From Cryptomeria japonica (lineage: Eukaryota > Streptophyta > Pinopsida > Cupressales > Cupressaceae), in contig NC_081410.1 of the NCBI RefSeq assembly GCF_030272615.1, forward strand, positions 221,207,415 to 221,271,414: DNA of 64,000 nt, given 5' to 3'. Each line of letters begins with the position of its first letter. The stretch's first letter is position 1. Shown here piece by piece: positions 11,866-23,784 of the stretch. A program made the position numbers and the translations under genes. Below the pieces are notes generated by a model. It was not told where the DNA came from. It saw only the letters and a program-made list of their open reading frames with translations, and did no database searches.

Positions 11866-13024
11866 TTACAGACCTCCCATTATTTTAATAAAATTTCCAC
11901 TGTTCGAAAATTGATAAAAAAACGCCAAACCAAACAATGAATGTAAATTTTGATTTAATCTAAATCTGGTTTAAAAGAACTATGTTGGTATCACATTTCT
12001 TTTGATGGCATTCATCCTTTCCACACACAAAGGGGTTTCAAACACAAATGGGTTTCAACACCCAAAATAGATTGAAGAACAGCAACACCCCAAATTTAGT
12101 TTTCATTTAAACCCTATTTTTTTTTAAACTTCAACCAGATTTTCATAAACACCAAAACGATTTTCTTTATGCAAGAAACCAAGAATAACCAGAGGCCTAC
12201 CTGATCTAGCAATCCTGGCAAGATCAGAGGAGAGCCCCATCCTGTAAGCTCCAAGCAAATTTCTTCCAAAATCCCCAAATTTCATCCAAAAATATTCTCC
12301 AACCAAAAACTTTCCAAAAATGTCCATCCTCCAAAAATTTTCCAAAACTTAGGTTATATGGAAGAGTTGACCAAAAAATTCTATTTTTGGGAATTAAAAT
12401 TTTTATTTAAAATTATTTCTCAAAAATAATTCTTTTTCCAACTATATCAACAAAATAAATTGCTTTTCAATTCAAAATCGATTTTCTCATTTAATTCAAT
12501 TTACCCTTTCTAATTTCAAAAGCCAATAGAATACAATTTAATCTATGGCAATTAAATACAGAACTTTCTTTTTTGACAGCATATACAAAATGCATTTAAT
12601 ATTCAAAATCAGCTATTTAATTGAACTTACTCCCAAATTAAAACGAGCAATCCAATATCGATAAAAAAAATCGCATAACGAAAACCCGGTTAATCAAGTC
12701 CATTAATCTCTAATGCACGAATACATATTTAATCAAAATAATTACTAAGGACTAATTAATCCATTTAACCAAACAAACCAAGCACGCAAACCGAGAAGGT
12801 CAACGAAATAGACGACTCGCAAACCCAAACAAAAAGGGATACCGACGACGACTGACGATGCTCACTTGAGCACGACGAAGGTCAACTAGGGTCTTATGAC
12901 CACCTAATCCAACTCTAAGGATTAAAGAGGTACACTCAAACCTGCAAATCCAGGTGAAGACGAACCTCGCACTCATGCGGCGTTGTACCTGAAATTTCCT
13001 GCAACCAAGAGTCATACATGCATA

Positions 13025-13032
13025 CATATATA
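13025..13032 (-). promoter_or_regulatory. Candidate TATA box of LARD LTR (left)
   Basis: TATATATG on the minus strand, about 190 bp from the sense start of the LTR. The same box is at 20910-20917 and, in the solo LTR, at 54837-54844. Its conservation in three copies supports a function, but it would leave a very short U3, so it is only a candidate. Confidence 0.4.
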
Positions 13033-13222
13033 AACTTAATGAAAGCGTTTGCTCGATATTAATACCACGAAATAGGTACACTAAACAACTTGCATACAAC
13101 TAGTGTGAAAACCACATCAACAGCTATGCGTTAAATCAAACATCTGACTATAATCATAATATTAAGATAAACTGAACAAGATTAAACTGAGATTAGAGAT
13201 TGATTAGGGCAGGGGTATTACA

Positions 13223-13235
13223 TTCTCCCCCCCTA
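13223..13235 (-). promoter_or_regulatory. LARD polypurine tract
   Basis: On the minus strand AGGGGGGGAGAA directly precedes the 3' LTR (sense start TGTAATACCCC). This is the expected plus-strand primer site and, with the PBS at 16897-16912, fixes the element orientation. Confidence 0.85.
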
Positions 13236-16200
13236 GGTTCTGACTTACTCCTGGAAGTCGTAAGGCTAGATGGAGAACATATCGTACGCATCAGCCCTGA
13301 AACTCATTCAACAAAGATCAAATTGCACATAGAAATCTTTCCATAAATAAATGAAATATTATTGCAAAAATCCTTTACAAACGCCATTATCCATTGGCAA
13401 GGTACATCTAAAACCATACATTCCTTATAACATTCTAGAAATTATCAATAATCATAGGAGAGATACAAGAACTTTCTTCCTTTCATTACACCAAATTAAA
13501 GCATTACAAGGAGGTAACCAACAATTACTATAATCATCTATCAAACATGACCAGAAAACATGCCATCAAGATCAATTTCCTTTACCAATCCATCTTTTTC
13601 ATAAACTTTACAATATAGAACTAGCTCAAAATATCAATTTCTACAACCAAATAAGAGCAACATAAATAACTCAATTGATTACACTTGCCAGGCATAAGAA
13701 AACCTTTCTAATGACTATGTCCCATAACATAGTGACAAGTTTAACACAATTTACTCCATGATACAAATAATAACCATCCACATACTGGAATGCATAGCAG
13801 AAAAGGCCACATGTGAGCATGTCTAATGCTCGGTCAAAGATAACATGCATGATCAGCATCTCTATGCCTGATCTCAGAACAACAATATGATCATAAATAT
13901 CCAATATCTCACTCAAAGGCTCGATGGTGCTAGGCACACCATAACGGTGCTACCTTCCATGCAAGACCTTTGTGAATATCCCTTGTTGAGCAAGGTGGTT
14001 AGCCTCCAAGAGATAGTCACCACACATAGGTAGGTAGTGGTTACTAGCTGCAACACAGCCTCACATACCCCCATCCTCAAGGTTCCCTACATCAACTTCC
14101 TCGCACACACTCTACCAATTCCATATCATACGTCCTTGGAGAGGAATTTCACATTTCGACACAAGACCAGCATCCGAAAACAATAAGGATAAACCAGTTT
14201 AGCCACCAAAGTACAGATGAATAAAGATAATAAATCATCAATTCCAACAGTAAGGCAAGAAAATAATCCGGAATTTCAACACCAAATCAAAAGTGCAAAA
14301 GATCACAAGATCGTGGCTAAACCTTCAAAATCAAAGTAAAATAAATTGCTGATCCCCAAAGAAATAATAAGAATATCACAACTGCACATAACATCATTGT
14401 GTGACTAACATCTAGCCACCAACGAGGAAGGAAGGAACAACTAACTAGCTATTGCAGTAGCTCATCATGTGGTGTGACATAGTCCCACTACCCACATGGC
14501 ATGGCGGTGTGCACCTCGACATCACCCCGCATCACGTCGTCACGTGGCATGGCAATACCCCAAGTGGAGAAAACACACAATGGACGTATCCCGCATGGTA
14601 GTGCACCTCACAGAAAAAGCACGCGTAGGTCACATCCCGCATAGCGACGTATCTAGAAGGATACTCGCCGTAAGTCAGAGGTATACATGACTAGGGTCCA
14701 CCCACATGCCCACCAACACATACTAACTGGCAGCACATGCGAATAAACCTACCTTTCATGAAGACAAGGCAAAGGATCCTCCAATTTACACCATCACTAC
14801 ACACAAGAATCACCATCCATATGCTCAAATAAAGGAGAGGAATAGGCTATCACATATAAACCTATAACTAGATTCATCAAAAAGGGAAAGTATTGAGTAC
14901 ACCTTTGATACAGTTTAATAGTACAACTATATCATTCCTCGAAGTAGAGAAGCTAAAGTCGCTTCGTGCCGACATTACTCGTACGCCAATCCATACTATT
15001 CAAGGAATGGTTACTTCAAATACTACCCCATAACATACTAAGTTACCCACAACCCAAGGTTTGGTACTCAGTAGGGAAACAATTAAGCAACAACACATAA
15101 ACAGTATGGTTTCCCATACTCATAAGCAACATATCCTCCATGGTTGATTACTTCACCAATCCATGGGCACATATAATAAGCACTGGTTTCTTACTATACA
15201 CACAAATACACCAGTACTGGTTTAGTCACATTTACGGGGAGTACTTTTCAGTACGCTAACATCTATTCAAGGAATATTTTAATTATGCTTTCTACATAAA
15301 TAACTGAGTCAAGTTTACTCTAGATCCAAATACTGAAATTATTAACAATTCACAATTATATAAGGAAATAACATCATTCCTATATCTTTATCAAATTTCA
15401 CCAAGCATTCAAAACCAAATTACTAACTATGCAACTTCTTTTCCAAAGAGGACTTTCATCTATCAATATGAAGCCAAAATGCAATAGTACAATTTCACAT
15501 GTTTTATAAACATTCTATTTAAATCAATGCATTCTTTAATATCATTTCTAAAAATCTTAGGATTAGGCAAGGAGGAGGGAAAGAGAGTTTGATAACCAAA
15601 CTATTTCCGACAAAGACACAAGATCAATCAAGATCACGCTAAAATACAAAATTTGTCACTATAAGCCTATCATTTAATTACACGGTTTTCATTTCGCTAC
15701 CATTTAGAAGGATGACAATCAGCCTAACAAAACACTCCCAATAATTATGGTTGCAACAGGAGGTTCTAGTTTTCTAGACAAAACAGAGATCAAGACAGGC
15801 AATCTTTTCGATAATGCAAGACCTCTTGAGAACACTCTCTTATAATAATACAATATAGACACATGTCATAATTTGCAACCTATTAGAGAAGGTCACATTA
15901 CGATCAAAGATAAGCAAAGAGCTATTACCCAAATAAAACATATTAGTGCATGCACATCAAACAAGCTTTTCATTCGCACTTTCTAAACACATTAAGGTAA
16001 TTACATATACCCAAAGCGAGTTCAATGGAGCATTTGCTAAAATAAATCTTCAATCAAACTAGTTTAATGAAACACATAAAACAATCTTTCAGAAAACATA
16101 TTAATACTCTCTCGAAGCTACAATAACATGCTCCTTTTTAACACTTCTACAAACCAAGCAGTTTCACATAATTCAACTATTCGCATATTAATGCACCTTA

Positions 16201-16896
16201 CTAAGATAGAATTTAATCATGCTACTCCTACAACATACACCTGGAGAATTCTTTAAACGTACACATACAGTCTTCTCCCATTCACCCAAAATAAATTTTA
16301 AAACCCATAGCCCCTTTAATAATCTAAAAACATAAACATCATAAGGCTCACACAAGGGTTCAAGAAGTCACACCCTTTTCTCTCTTGCAAACAAGAAAAC
16401 TCGAATCAAAGATAATTACTCATATCCTAATCATTTTAATTTCCAGAAAGAGAGAGAGAGAGGAATGGTGATGATCATTTAATTTTCTACATAATAAGCA
16501 TTCAATATTTGCCATACTAGTCCTTCAGTGGACCACACTAATCTAGATCATAATCTTAAACAAACACAATTCGCACTTTCAGATTCAAGACAAGCACGGA
16601 CCAACCCAAATGGATTAGTCTAAAGAGTACAACACTCAATAAAGGAAGGTACATACGACTCTCTTTCAGAATAAGAGTAATCGTAGACCAAGAAATCAAT
16701 AAGCACACAATGCACATATAAACACTCAAACACCAACATCAAGAAGGCAAAAACAAGGTGTGAACACACACGTTACACACAAGTTAAGGTCTGCTCAATC
16801 ACTCACATGCAAAAGGAGGACAAGCATACACATAAGGTCGATACACCTCACACCAATAGAGGGCACACGTCACACCAGAGATCCCAATGTTTGCAA
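13236..16896 (-). mobile_element. LARD internal non-coding region
   Basis: About 3.7 kb between PPT and PBS. No gag, protease, RT or integrase motif is visible in any frame; the longest frames (for example 13671-13937 on minus and 14496-14690 on plus) carry no recognisable domain. A short GA repeat lies near 16447-16462. Structured RNA in LARD interiors is thought to serve packaging, but no conservation test is possible with one internal copy. Confidence 0.8.
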
Positions 16897-16912
16897 CTTG
16901 GCTCTGATACCA
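16897..16912 (-). promoter_or_regulatory. LARD primer-binding site
   Basis: The minus strand reads TGGTATCAGAGCCAAG, two bases from the LTR edge. TGGTATCAGAGC is the usual plant PBS for initiator-Met tRNA. It shows that the right LTR is the 5' LTR. Confidence 0.93.
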
Positions 16913-16914
16913 AA

Positions 16915-19900
16915 TGTAATGCCCCGCCAGGGAACCCCGAAGGGATTAAGCCATAACACAAGAATAGAGTGCAATAATTTTTATTTTTATTTTTAAGTTA
17001 CACCACATTAAGATACAACAAGATATCAAAGATTTAGATTACAAAGCGGAAGACATCAACTAACACCTAAAGAGTTTCCCAACGAGATTACTTAGATTCC
17101 ACAATTCACTTAACTCACACAATTAATCCAATAAGCTGATTATCTTAACAACGAGATAATTCTTAATCAGGATAATTTCTTTCAGAAGATGGAAAAATAA
17201 AACACATGCAAAGATTCATCTATTAAGATCTATTCATAATCTTCATTCAAGCTTTTCATTTAAAATTACAAGCCATACATCTAATATTCTAACCCACTAG
17301 AATTTCATCATATACATATGAGATCTTTTCAATCATACTTAGTTTCCTTAACAACAACTGAATATATTCCATTACTCTAAGTTACATTCTTTCATATACC
17401 AACTTATTGCATTTAAAAAGGCGATTACATAAATGCATCTACGATAAATCTCATCTAAACCACTTAAGCATTCGATCAACATGGCATTCAAGGAGGACTG
17501 CATACAAGCATTTAAAGTTAATTCCATTCATCCACTTATCCATTCTAACATAAGCTAATCATACATGATAAAGCTGATTAAAGGAAACATAAGAGAATAC
17601 ATCACATAACACCAAATGATCTCGGAGTTCACCCCTAAAGGGCTACATCTCCGGGTCTGCTCAACTGCAAGACCCCTCTGATAAATAATAAAGTTAAGAA
17701 TACAAGAGATTACACCATTACAATCCGGCCATCAAGGCGAAATACAAACAATATACAAGCGACCGCACCGGTCAATAAATACATAAATGATCCCTGAAAA
17801 GAACAGGATCCAGCTGAACATAATCAAAGCTAATACAAAGGTCCAGAAGAGCATTCATAAAACTGAGTCATCACCACCCAAGGTCTAACATGAAACCGAT
17901 ACTCACAAGGGCAGAGACAAAAGGACGACCCACAAAGGTACTCCTAACAAGACAAAACGACAACACACTAGCGAACGTAGGGACAAGTGTCATCACACAA
18001 CCTGGTATGGTTACCATGGCAAGTCTTCATAGGTCCCGGCCCCATACACTGGGTTACCCTGGCAACCTAATCCGAGATTCCGGCCCATCCAAGCCTCATG
18101 TGGACCCACACATCCTCTCGTGAAGACAAGGATGGTGGTTTGCCATTTCAGGCCTTCTCACAGCATGTCGAGTCTATGTTAGCACTCATCCCATGTGTGA
18201 GGCACATTTATCTTACTTAGAGATTACATTCTAATCTACTATTAGGTTATCACTTATTAGACTCACTTTCGGCGGGTTACCCAGCAGCCACTTTGGGCGC
18301 GGCCCCCAATCGAAAGCCACTTTCCCATATGACACTAGACTATACTCAGACGAACTCAAAACCAAGGAATACACATGGTCAGATAAACGGAGTTCAAGAA
18401 GGGAGAAACAACCATCTGGTCAAACACGACTCAAAGATGAACACTTACTGACGGTACTCTAACTAGAGACCCGACCAACAATGGTCAACCACAATTCAAC
18501 ATTCGAGACCCACACAAAGGGTATGACCAAATACGACACTACCACAAAACAACAGTCAACTCGGAACCGAGGACTGAAACAGGTACCCCAAATCATGCCA
18601 TACGACAGGGTTCTACCAAACAAAGCACGACTTGCCATTTCATAATCAAAAGCGAATACAGAAATTAAACTCGCATAGGTAACATTCAATAGAAACAATC
18701 TTTCTCCAAATTAATCTAGACATTAAATGTCGATCAAGATTTTCCACAAGGTCTATATTAAAGCAGTTATCTACCTCATCTAGGTAGAGGTTGTTCTTGG
18801 TTTTCTAACTCACTGATGTTCATAGCATCGAACAGACATATTAAACCATAAAGAGTTCTTTAACCAATTTCACGAGAATTTTTTTTTTTTTTTAAACAAC
18901 CATTAACTAACTAATTTAAATTTTCCAAAATCACATCGATTAAATTCAATTATCCAACGATAAAAATATTACACTTACTTCTCAATTACTCAAATGATAT
19001 GTTCTTGGATAATATTTAACCTCATCACTTGGTAATTATATCATATTTCAATAATTTTTCAAGAACATAATATTCTATTTTATTTTTAAACAATACTACC
19101 TCAATTAGCCAAATGCTCTAATCAGCTAGAAGGTAAGATATAAATTTATTAATCCAAGATCAATCAGAATATAATCAATAATATTCAATTGCGAAATTAA
19201 CAGTTTTAGAACTTAATTAGAAAGAGTGCATAAGTCATGAAATGAAATTGAATAATAATTAACCTATAAACTCCATTATAAAATTAATCAATATCAAATT
19301 ATCATTTATCATGATTATGCCACCTTAATCATAATTAAGAATCTAATTAAAACTTAACATTAAAATAATATTAACATATTATATTTTTTTTTGAACAATA
19401 AAAAAAATACATAAAAAAAAAAAACATTCTTTTATAAAAAGTAATAAAAAGACAAGCATTTTAAGGAGGCGGCGAGGGCCGGCTCACCTCCCAACGTGCG
19501 GCTGGGCATCCCAAACCCTAGCCACAGGCGGTTCCCACGCGGCGGCGCCACTACGGTGCCCGCAGGTCCCGCGGCGCCTTGCGGCCGCCGCGGCCCCTGC
19601 GGCCATCGCAGTGAGCCGCAGCCACTGCGGGCGGCACAAGGTGCAGGAAAAGGGCATCGCGAGCGGGGAAGGATGGGGGAAACGAGCGGGGGAGGGGAGG
19701 AGGAGGCGGGTGGAGCTCCGCTCCCCGCCCTCCAACCTCAAACCCCGAGTTTTACAGACCTCCCATTATTTTAATAAAATTTCCACTGTTCGAAAATTGA
19801 TAAAAAAACGCCAAACCAAACAGTGAATGTAAATTTCGATTTAATCTAAATCTGGTTTAAAAGAACTATGTTGGTATCACATTTCTTTTGATGGCATTCA

Positions 19901-21107
19901 TCCTTTCCACACACAAAGGGGCTTCAAACACAAATGGGTTTCAACACCCAAAATAGATTGAAGAACAGCAACACCCCAAATTTAGTTTTCATTTAAACCC
20001 TATTTTTTTTTAAACTTCAACCAGATTTTCATAAACACCAAAATGATTTTCTTTATGCAAGAAACCAAGAATAACCAGAGGCCTACCTGATCTAGCAATC
20101 CTGGCAAGATCAGAGGAGAGCCCCATCCTCCAAGCTCCAAGCAAATTTCTTCCAAAATCCCCAAATTTCATCCAAAAATATTCTCCAACCAAAAACTTTC
20201 CAAAAATGTCCATCCTCCAAAATTTTTCCAAAAATTAGGTTATATGGAAGAGTTGACCAAAAAATTCTATTTTTGGGAATTAAAATTTTTATTTAAAATT
20301 ATTTCTCAAAAATAATTCTTTTTCCAACTATATCAACAAAATAAATTGCTTTTCAATTCAAAATCGATTTTCTCATTTAATTCAATTTACCCTTTCTAAT
20401 TTCAAAAGCCAACAGAATACAATTTAATCTATGGCAATTAAATACAGAACTTTCTTTTTCGACAGCATACACAAAATGCATTTAATATTCAAAATCAGCT
20501 ATTTAATTGAACTTACTCCCAAATTAAAACGAGCAATCCAATATCGATAAAAAAATCGCATAACGAAAACCCGGTTAATCAAGTCCATTAATCTCTAATG
20601 CACGAATACATATTTAATCAAAATAATTACTAAGGACTAATTAATCCATTTAACCAAACACACCAAGCACGCAAACCGAGAAGGTTAACCAAACAGATGA
20701 CTCGCAAACCCAAACAAAAAGGGATACCGACGACGACTGACGATGCTCACTTGAGCACGACGAAGGTCAACTAGGGTCTTACGACCACCTAATCCAACTC
20801 TAAGGATTAAAGAGGTACACTCAAACCTGTAAATCCAGGTGAAGACGAACCTCGCACTCATGCGGCGTTGTACCTGAAATTTCCTGCAACCAAGAGTCAT
20901 ACATGCATACATATATAAACTTAATGAAAGCGTTTGCTCGATATTAATACCACGAAATAGGTACACTAAACAACTTGCATACAACTAGTGTGAAAACCAC
21001 ATCAACAGCTATGCATTAAATCAAGCATCTGACTATAATCATAATATTAAGATAAACTGAACAAGATTAAACTGAGATTAGAGATTGATTAGGGCAGGGG
21101 TATTACA
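16915..21107 (-). mobile_element. LARD 5' LTR
   Basis: A 4193-bp partner of 9030-13222, with only scattered substitutions and homopolymer-length changes by eye. It contains the conserved block (17876-18217), GC-rich block (19467-19750) and TATA candidate (20910-20917). Plus-strand ends are TGTAATGCCCC and GGGGTATTACA. The PBS lies just inside it at 16897-16912. Confidence 0.93.
19467..19750. other. GC-rich CpG-dense block in LARD LTR (right)
   Basis: Counterpart of 11581-11865. It keeps more intact CpG sites than the left copy in several places (around 19571-19605 and 19660), though it has lost some that the left copy keeps, such as at 19507 and 19645. Confidence 0.6.
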
Positions 21108-21112
21108 AAATG
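21108..21112. repeat. TSD of LARD element, right (AAATG)
   Basis: AAATG follows the LTR end TATTACA at 21107 and matches 9025-9029 exactly. Confidence 0.95.
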
Positions 21113-21747
21113 AATGTACATAATTAGACATTGCAAAGTTTAATTAATTGGAACAACTACTTCAATGGCATTTAAGTACCATTTGATAAAAATACCATTT
21201 TCTACAACTAAACTATTTAATATATAATTACATGATAATGACAATTATGAACTCACATATTAAAACGTGTAACTTGATTGAAGATGATGGAATGTAACTT
21301 ACTCATCAATGATTACAAATTAATATATAAGTAATTCGTATGATGCAAAAATAGCGTCATTTACATGCAAAATTACGAAATGTTTACTTCTATCACGAGA
21401 ATAATTAATTATAGAGTTACTAGTTCAAATGAACAGTTAGTTTAGACTTTTGGCAATTTTGGATCAAATCATAATAATATGACTTAATTGTTTTAAATGA
21501 ACCTAAAATTTCCGACCAAGTAACCCAACAAATCTCAAATGGATTAAGAGATTCCAATTATATACATTAATTTAAAATTACAAATTCATTACACAATATC
21601 CTAATTATTTATAGATTTTCCCAAATTTAATTTACTAACTTAAAATTTAACTAAGGCAATTGTTAACAATTTTTAGTTTGCAATTTAATATATAAAAAAA
21701 TCTAAATAACTAAAAAAAAAGTACGAGACACTGTTTAAAGATAATAG

Positions 21748-21945
21748 GGAGTCGGGGGACCACGGGTCCCATCATCACTACGGACTTGCGGGTACATGCC
21801 TGTAGTGATGAGGAGACCGTCGTGGTCCCCTCCACTACTCTGCAGCCACTGTCGTAATAGTGACCATAGGGTAGTGGGGGGTACCACTCCTGGCGGTTGC
21901 CTTAATACCGCCTCCCCTGCACGCTGCCCGACAATAAATTGCTTC
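21748..21945. repeat. GC-rich foldback block in gypsy LTR (left)
   Basis: About 200 bp of GC-rich DNA inside AT-rich LTR. GGGGACCACG (21755-21764) is perfectly complementary to CGTGGTCCCC (21821-21830). Inside it, CATCACTAC pairs with GTAGTGATG. A second inverted pair, around CCACTAC and GTAGTGG, follows. The right LTR has the same block at 29998-30182. Confidence 0.75.
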
Positions 21946-23181
21946 GAATGTAAATAACACCGAAGATTATCGAATGCAAATTTAATTATTTATAAAAATA
22001 TATAATTTATGGTAATTTATAAATTTTAATTAACTTTTTCCATGAGAATAATAATAATATAGATAAAAATGAGTTAATTTAATCAGGGAAATTTATGATA
22101 TAACTTCAATCTCAAGGGTTATAAATTGTTCATGGATACATAGAGAAAGATCCCTTTTTTTTTTAAGGCTATTGAGATAAAGATGAAATCTTCTCAATAT
22201 AGTTGGAATTGAGGTAAATAGAGTTTTCTCAGGCAGAATTTATTTATAATAAACACCTAATTGTACACATTTTTTGTCACAAAGAGAGATTTATACTTTA
22301 TTTCCACAGGGAATAATGAATACAGTGAAGTTTATACTTCATTTCCAGACGTTTTCTGTTCACAAAGAAGTAAGACTGCTCTTAGAGGAGAATGAACTAA
22401 TTAAGGGATTAAAATTTACACACAAATGATCAAATCTACATTCAGAGAGAAATGAGTTTTCTTTTTTACTCACAGGAAAAATATTTAAATAACTTCATAT
22501 ACAGATGATCAAACTTATATTCACACAGAGGTAAGATTATTCACAGGGAAGTAAGATTTAATTAAAGAAAGAGGATTTACATTCAAATTTCCATTCCAAG
22601 AGCCAGAGAAATGAATTTAAGAGGAGAATAATAAGGAACAAGATTCATACACAAGTGATTATCATTTAATCACACAAAGAAGAATTTAATCAGAAAAAGT
22701 AATTAAATAAGGAAATATGATTTTTGCATAGATCTAGAAAATCTCTTTTTTTTTTTGAAAAGCAAAAGCAAGATCTGATATTTTTTTTTTTCTAAAGAAA
22801 ATTAAACAAATAATAAAGATGTCTTTTACATGCATTATATGGAAAGTACCTTTATCAATATTTATCCCTAAATAAAATAAAAAAATTACAATCGAATTTT
22901 TTTTTGTAAAGAAAGATCTAGAAGCTATTTTTTTTTTTGATAATACAAATTTCTCATAAAAGAAGAGAACCTGACTTATCGAAGCTCGATGTTGAATCCT
23001 CTCCAATCTTCTAGCTATCTTCTTAGATCCTTCCTTGCAACTTGAGAGAAATCTTCAAGAACAACTTAACAATCCTACAATGAAAATGTGACTACCAAAG
23101 AAGATCCTACTACTAACAACAAGGAAATTGGGAAATTTTCTTCAAAACATAATCAACTCCCTCTTATGAAAACTTGCATAC

Positions 23182-23189
23182 AATATATA
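23182..23189 (-). promoter_or_regulatory. Candidate TATA box of gypsy LTR (left)
   Basis: TATATATT on the minus strand, about 345 bp from the sense start of the LTR, with a matching copy at 31431-31438. Position and conservation suit a U3 promoter, but no transcription start is visible from sequence. Confidence 0.4.
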
Positions 23190-23533
23190 GGAAAAGTCCC
23201 TTAATTCCACTATCTAGAGAAATTAATTAAGAATGAGATTCTTTTCCAATATTGGACTCATGCAAAATTGATTACAATCCTAGTGGGGGAGTTACATGCA
23301 AGGTATTGAAGATTCCTCTAGAAGCTTCTAATTCCTCCTACAACATGTGCCATAATTGGGAATGGGAAAATAAAAATAAAAATAAATAATGCCTTTTGAA
23401 TTATATTCTCCAAGTGTGTGTGGGGGTCCATTATTCATTCTTTTATAATATTTATTCAATCATTTTCAATAGCTCAACCAAAAATATAATAGAATTGTAT
23501 CAAATCAAAAAGTGATAAAGGAGGGTTGTGACA

Positions 23534-23548
23534 TCCTCCCCCCCTTAA
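23534..23548 (-). promoter_or_regulatory. Gypsy polypurine tract
   Basis: The minus strand reads AAGGGGGGGAGGA directly before the LTR start TGTCACAACCC. It marks the 3' LTR side and minus-strand orientation. Confidence 0.88.
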
Positions 23549-23611
23549 TTTGTGCATCGTCCTGATGCACTTATTGAATGTATCCAAAAGAGTCTATAGT
23601 TCATGATTAGT

Positions 23612-23782
23612 TTAAAACAAAAAAGGAAATAACTGTTGCATTTCCCTAGTATCTTCCCACATGGCATTCTTTTCATCATACTGATTCCATTGTACTTTGC
23701 ATTGATCAACCTCTCTATTGCACAATTGGCACTGGCGCCTCTCCAAGATTCTGAATGGCTCTATCATTATTCCTCGCATTTC
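23612..23782 (-). pseudogene. Chromodomain-like C-terminal tail
   Basis: The frame after integrase ends in ILERRQCQLCNREV followed by KVQWNQYDEKNAMWED and a natural TAA at 23612. The spacing of VQW and MWED matches the chromodomain of plant chromoviruses, which targets integration to heterochromatin marks. The call rests on this short pattern only. Confidence 0.7.
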
Positions 23783-23784
23783 CT

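Larger units (their letters stand above)
9030..13222 (-). mobile_element. LARD 3' LTR
   Basis: Plus-strand start TGTAATGCCCCG, end GGGGTATTACA (sense: TGTAATACCCC to GGGGCATTACA). It is the same length as the right LTR. Along the plus strand it holds a UUCG-loop hairpin near the U5 end (9048-9062), a strongly conserved block (9991-10332), a GC-rich block (11581-11865) and a TATATATG box (minus strand, 13025-13032). ORFs inside it are not supported as genes. Confidence 0.93.
9030..21107 (-). mobile_element. LARD-type non-autonomous LTR retrotransposon
   Basis: A complete 12078-bp element with two 4193-bp LTRs (9030-13222 and 16915-21107), a perfect AAATG target-site duplication and a 3692-bp internal region without credible coding sequence. 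Orientation is minus: the PBS TGGTATCAGAGCCAAG (minus strand, 16897-16912) lies two bases inside the right LTR, and the PPT (minus strand GGGGGGGAGAA) abuts the left LTR at 13223. Very long LTRs plus a non-coding interior of a few kb define large retrotransposon derivatives (LARDs), which use proteins of an autonomous partner. The LTRs have the same length and look nearly identical, so the insertion is recent compared with its host element. Confidence 0.93.
21108..23533 (-). mobile_element. 3' LTR of gypsy element, part 2 (U3 side)
   Basis: It resumes the gypsy LTR interrupted at 9029 and matches 29585-31782. It carries about 227 bp (21167-21393) missing from the right LTR. It ends at 23533 (plus-strand GGGTTGTGACA), next to the polypurine tract. 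A TATATATT candidate promoter lies on the minus strand at 23182-23189. Confidence 0.92.

Noticed and set aside
11586-11940. Several overlapping Arg/Gly/Pro-rich ORFs on both strands in the GC-rich block (also 19484-19826 and 55891-56284)
   Set aside because: GC-rich DNA lacks stop codons by chance. No single frame is kept across the three copies and no domain is visible.
16760-16996. ORF crossing the LARD PBS and LTR edge
   Set aside because: It spans an element boundary and the PBS on the antisense strand; no domain is recognisable.
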